64,000 nucleotides of DNA from Parapedobacter sp042666505 (GTDB lineage Bacteria > Bacteroidota > Bacteroidia > Sphingobacteriales > Sphingobacteriaceae), in contig NZ_JBHTDN010000003.1 in the NCBI RefSeq assembly GCF_042666505.1, positions 186,001-250,000 of the forward strand. Reading direction: 5' to 3'. Positions within the stretch are counted from its first letter, which is position 1. Every line of letters starts with the position of its first letter. Both the position numbers and the translations under genes were made by a program. The notes below the pieces were generated by a model. The model searched no databases. It had not been told where the DNA came from and worked only from the letters and a program-made list of their open reading frames with translations. Below, piece after piece: positions 61,343-64,000 of this stretch.

Positions 61343-62096
61343 AGGGTTCCCAATAATATTCCAATGCCGCGCAATTGTCACATTGTGCGGCAATTTGCGG
61401 TTCGAAGTTTACTTCGTAGTCTTCGACGAACGTTTCATCCGAGTTCCATCGGCGGAACGATACCGGTTTACCCTCATAGGTAGCGGTAAGCCGGTATCGA
61501 CCGATGGGAATATCCTTGAGGGTATACCCATCTTCGGCCTGCGGGCGAAGCCGTTCCCCTTGGCTGCCATCAATCAGCGGCCCCATGGGCGTGAGCACAA
61601 AATCGATCTCGCGCGCTTCAATGTATACACCCGAAAAATGGTCGATGGTTATCAATCCGCCATAATGACCCGAAAGCGGTTCCGGCATAACGCCCGACAG
61701 CCTCCATACAAAATTACGCACCGCACCTTCGCCGCCGAAACCGGCGGAATGATCGGGATGCAGATAAAACGAGTACGTTTTGCCGTGGTACTCGGCCTCT
61801 TTCATGGCGAACGCATACCACGAGCCGGTCGGCACTTTGATGGCATACTTTCCCTGGCTGTTGGTGAGTCCGGTGATGTTGGAGTTGAAAAAAATGCTGT
61901 GATCCACGAGGACACGTACGCCTTCCAGCGGATTTCCGGACTGGTCTTTCACGATACCGGTCAGAAAGCCGGTTTTTGGCGTATCGTCGTCTTCCGAATC
62001 CCCCTTAGCCTTTGAACAATTGGTAAACGATTGAATGATAAGGCCTGCCATTAGCGAGCAAGCGATCCATTTGATTTGTGTTTTCAGCTGTATCAT
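61341..62096 (-). CDS. Lipoprotein with carboxypeptidase-regulatory-like domain
   Basis: The 251-residue protein has a lipoprotein signal ending SFTNC (Cys27) and an acidic linker (KGDSEDDDTP). An Ig-like carboxypeptidase-regulatory domain follows at about 43-115 (FLTGIVKDQSGNPLEGVRVL, LTNSQGKYAIKVPTGSW). A second strand-rich domain ends with two cysteines (AAQCDNCAALEYYWEP). The first domain is common in Bacteroidota surface proteins and carries no enzyme site. It lies downstream of the ZU5-like lipoprotein gene, 21 bases away on the same strand, so the two are likely one operon. Confidence 0.78.
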   Translation of the reverse strand: MIQLKTQIKWIACSLMAGLIIQSFTNCSKAKGDSEDDDTPKTGFLTGIVKDQSGNPLEGVRVLVDHSIFFNSNITGLTNSQGKYAIKVPTGSWYAFAMKEAEYHGKTYSFYLHPDHSAGFGGEGAVRNFVWRLSGVMPEPLSGHYGGLITIDHFSGVYIEAREIDFVLTPMGPLIDGSQGERLRPQAEDGYTLKDIPIGRYRLTATYEGKPVSFRRWNSDETFVEDYEVNFEPQIAAQCDNCAALEYYWEP

Positions 62097-62117
62097 GTCT
62101 TATGTTATTTAGGATTA

Positions 62118-63434
62118 TCAACTACGCTTAACCTTGAACTTAAATTCGACGGCGGTCGCTTCCGGAATTTCGCATTCTTGCACATCAAGGGGATAAAGGC
62201 TACCCGTGAAAGAACCTTCCACGTAGTCGTCAACCGAATGGATGATGGCGGTTCCGTTGAAGATCTCGTCGTTGCCATCACAAGACCGATAGAAATTGTT
62301 GTAAAAGCGCCGATTTCCACCTTGCGATCGGGATAAGTAGAACCATGCCTGCCCGCCTTCCTGTCCGCCCGCGTAGGTGCCCGGTTGGGTGCCGTGACAT
62401 TGCAGGACAAGGTTGATCCGTTCGTCGTTTGTCCGGATGTACAGTATGCCGTTAACAATGCGGGCATCTGCGAGCTGGGGCAGCTCCTGATCCGCACCGT
62501 TTAACGTGAGTTGCACGAAATTTTCAGGTACCAAGCGGATGGTCGTCAGCAGAATCATTTTTCCCAACTTGCGTCGCCCGTTGGGCGCGGAGGGGTCGCT
62601 GATGTAACCGTTTTTGCTTTCTACTTCCACTTGGATTTCGACAGTTGTCGCTTCGTTCACGGTTTCCGGAGCCGTATAGATGGCGTCGCCGAGTAATAGA
62701 TGGGTATTGAGCTTTGGCTCCAACGAGCCGGGACCCGCAACGATCTTCCAACCACTTACCGTAATATCTTTTGAAAAGCCGACGTCGTCCATGGCAGCCA
62801 GCGGTACGCTATCGATCGAGCTTGTGGGTATTAGTGCGCCAAGTACCTGTTCCATCAGCTTGAGGTTGACGGTTTCTCCTGCACCGGCGGTTTCGTTGTC
62901 CTTCCGAAGGGACAGCATATCAAACCACACCCAATCACTGAAATGCGAGGTTTCTACCGTCAGTCGCCGTTGCGATGCGTTCAGTTCGGTAGGCAGTCCA
63001 CACCACACACCGTCGCTTCGCTGGAAGGCTACCATGCGCCCCCCGGGATTGACCCCGGCGCCGGGTGCGTATATAAACGACAGCTTGACGGGTTTTTTGA
63101 AAGATGTGCCCTCGGGTGTCAGCCGAAAGGCGGGATAGGCCGAAACCTCATCGAGGGTATTGCTGATGGGTTGGATGCCGAAAGTTGTCGGTTCTTCCAC
63201 TGCACCGGCGGGGATTTCCAGTCGCAGTGCATCGTCGTACCAAAGAACTCCTCCTTGGGGCCCGATTACTGCCGAAACGGCTTCACCCGTAGGTTGGCCC
63301 TTGGGTTTAACGACCGGTTCGCCGAAAATAGGGCGGGGTTCTTCTGGGGGCGGCGTATCCTTTTTGCAGGCAATAGCCAGCAGGAGGAACAGTCCCGATG
63401 CGAGTCGATATGCGATATTCTTGTAAGCCATCAT
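62118..63434 (-). CDS. Lipoprotein with ZU5-like domain
   Basis: The 438-residue protein has a lipoprotein signal with Cys23 (LLAIACKKD) and a Pro-rich linker (TPPPEEPRP). A ZU5-like domain follows at about 55-160 (AVIGPQGGVLWYDDALRLEI, PAGAVEEPTTFGIQPIS, TPEGTSFKKPVKLSFIYAPG). The rest is strand-rich and unassigned, with Cys in LVLQCHGTQ, RSCDGNDE and VQECEIPE. ZU5 folds occur in surface and death-domain proteins as interaction modules. The start is ATG 63434 or 63431. It is the first of two lipoprotein genes on this strand, divergent from the OmpA-type gene. Confidence 0.75.
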   Translation of the reverse strand: MMAYKNIAYRLASGLFLLLAIACKKDTPPPEEPRPIFGEPVVKPKGQPTGEAVSAVIGPQGGVLWYDDALRLEIPAGAVEEPTTFGIQPISNTLDEVSAYPAFRLTPEGTSFKKPVKLSFIYAPGAGVNPGGRMVAFQRSDGVWCGLPTELNASQRRLTVETSHFSDWVWFDMLSLRKDNETAGAGETVNLKLMEQVLGALIPTSSIDSVPLAAMDDVGFSKDITVSGWKIVAGPGSLEPKLNTHLLLGDAIYTAPETVNEATTVEIQVEVESKNGYISDPSAPNGRRKLGKMILLTTIRLVPENFVQLTLNGADQELPQLADARIVNGILYIRTNDERINLVLQCHGTQPGTYAGGQEGGQAWFYLSRSQGGNRRFYNNFYRSCDGNDEIFNGTAIIHSVDDYVEGSFTGSLYPLDVQECEIPEATAVEFKFKVKRS

Positions 63435-63626
63435 GCGTCTTTTTTTGGACAAGTATCGCAGATAACCGGCTGTTATTTCGTCTGCTTTCGATAAACGATC
63501 GATAGCGTCGACGAACCCACCTCAACTGTCGATAAGGGAAAGCGGGTTTTTCGTCGAAGCTATGATGCATTCGTGCCCTTATATTGCCGTTCATCGAAAC
63601 ACATAAACACGTTGGAGGCAAGAAGG

Positions 63627-63634
63627 TAATTTTG
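63627..63634 (+). promoter_or_regulatory. -7 promoter element TAATTTTG for the OmpA-type gene
   Basis: A full match to TAnnTTTG. It predicts a start near 63641, about 16 bases before ATG 63657. Confidence 0.45.
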
Positions 63635-63656
63635 CGTGGATTTAATAATTGGTGTT

Positions 63657-64000
63657 ATGAGGCGTTTACAACAAACAACCAGATTGATGATTCTATCAAT
63701 GGTATTTTCTGCCATGCTGCCCGCCGGCGCACACGCACAATCCATCCTCAACAAAATAAAGGGGCGCGCGGAGCAAACCGCCACCCAGAAAATACTGAAC
63801 GAAACGGACAAGGCGGTGTCAAAGGGAATGGATAAGGCCATCGAATCGGCAACCAAAACATCGAAGGAGACCACTTCTGCGGTGGACGAGGGAGCCGCTG
63901 GACCGGGAGCGGACACGGTCGCCGCCAAGCAGGCAACTATTCAATCCTTTAGCAAATACGACTTTGTGCCCGGAGATTCCGTGCTGTATGCAACCGATTT
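63657..64000 (+). CDS. OmpA-family outer-membrane protein, 5' part only
   Basis: The gene leaves the window after 114 codons. The product starts MRRLQQTTRLMILSMVF with a signal peptide (cleavage near AHAQ, residue 28). A charged, helical segment follows (NKIKGRAEQTATQKI, KAVSKGMDKAIESATK), then SKYDFVPGDSVLYATD, a block I know from Bacteroidota OmpA-family proteins, where it precedes the main domain. The C-terminal OmpA domain itself would lie outside this window, so the family call rests on that block. It may bind peptidoglycan. Confidence 0.65.
   Translation, partial: MRRLQQTTRLMILSMVFSAMLPAGAHAQSILNKIKGRAEQTATQKILNETDKAVSKGMDKAIESATKTSKETTSAVDEGAAGPGADTVAAKQATIQSFSKYDFVPGDSVLYATD

Noticed and set aside
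1..64000. Insertion sequences, prophage, CRISPR arrays, tRNA or rRNA genes.
   Set aside because: No transposase, integrase or phage proteins, no regularly spaced repeats and no tRNA or rRNA signatures were found on either strand by reading; a covariance search was not possible.

Overview
The window reads as a chromosomal segment of a Bacteroidota bacterium, most likely a Sphingobacteriaceae-type genome (Pedobacter/Parapedobacter-like). Supporting signs are a gliding-motility lipoprotein gene (gldH) behind a PSP1/RicT gene, a NuoG cut down to its electron-transfer part, an ExbB-ExbD-ExbD-TonB operon with the Bacteroidota form of TonB, three ~800-residue double-FtsX permeases, and repeated use of the Bacteroidota promoter element TAnnTTTG shortly before start codons. 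No rRNA, tRNA, CRISPR array, prophage or insertion sequence was found. Genus is inference; the phylum call is firm.

Left part (1-19400): mostly housekeeping. It holds a rhodanese, a two-helix membrane protein, gcvT-comB (minus), a short ssb facing a phzF-like gene, the map-holB-ricT-gldH group, a padR-pspC pair with a clear operator, a TonB-dependent-type outer-membrane protein, a membrane-anchored propeller/HTH regulator, fabD facing metK, a lipid kinase and a SUI1 factor.

Energy part (19640-38900): one promoter precedes exbB-exbD-exbD-tonB-small membrane protein-PstS-like lipoprotein-TPR protein, closed by a strong terminator. A complete 14-gene complex I operon, nuoA to nuoN, follows. A hairpin with a T-run and a promoter-like element lie between nuoA and nuoB, so nuoA may be expressed apart from the rest.

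Signalling and envelope part (38900-60600), largely minus strand: a hybrid histidine kinase, a tricorn-type S41 protease, a PAS histidine kinase, three tandem FtsX permeases behind two matching palindromes, a GDSL hydrolase, a stretch with two apparent gene remnants, a methyltransferase-like protein, two LytTR response regulators, a Crp-like regulator with a perfect palindrome in its divergent promoter region, and a NarL-type kinase/regulator pair.

Right end (60450-64000): a 41-residue membrane microprotein in line with a LytTR regulator and a lipoprotein gene, two convergent lipoprotein genes (one with a carboxypeptidase-regulatory-like fold, one ZU5-like), and the first part of an OmpA-family gene that leaves the window.

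Nothing here is a clear new defence or biosynthetic system. The best leads are regulatory: the TGTCC-N6-GGACA pair before the permeases, the palindrome at 56236-56249, the padR operator, and the nuoA/nuoB junction. The Ton operon that carries a PstS-like lipoprotein, and the membrane-spanning regulator beside an outer-membrane receptor, are the most interesting protein-level leads.
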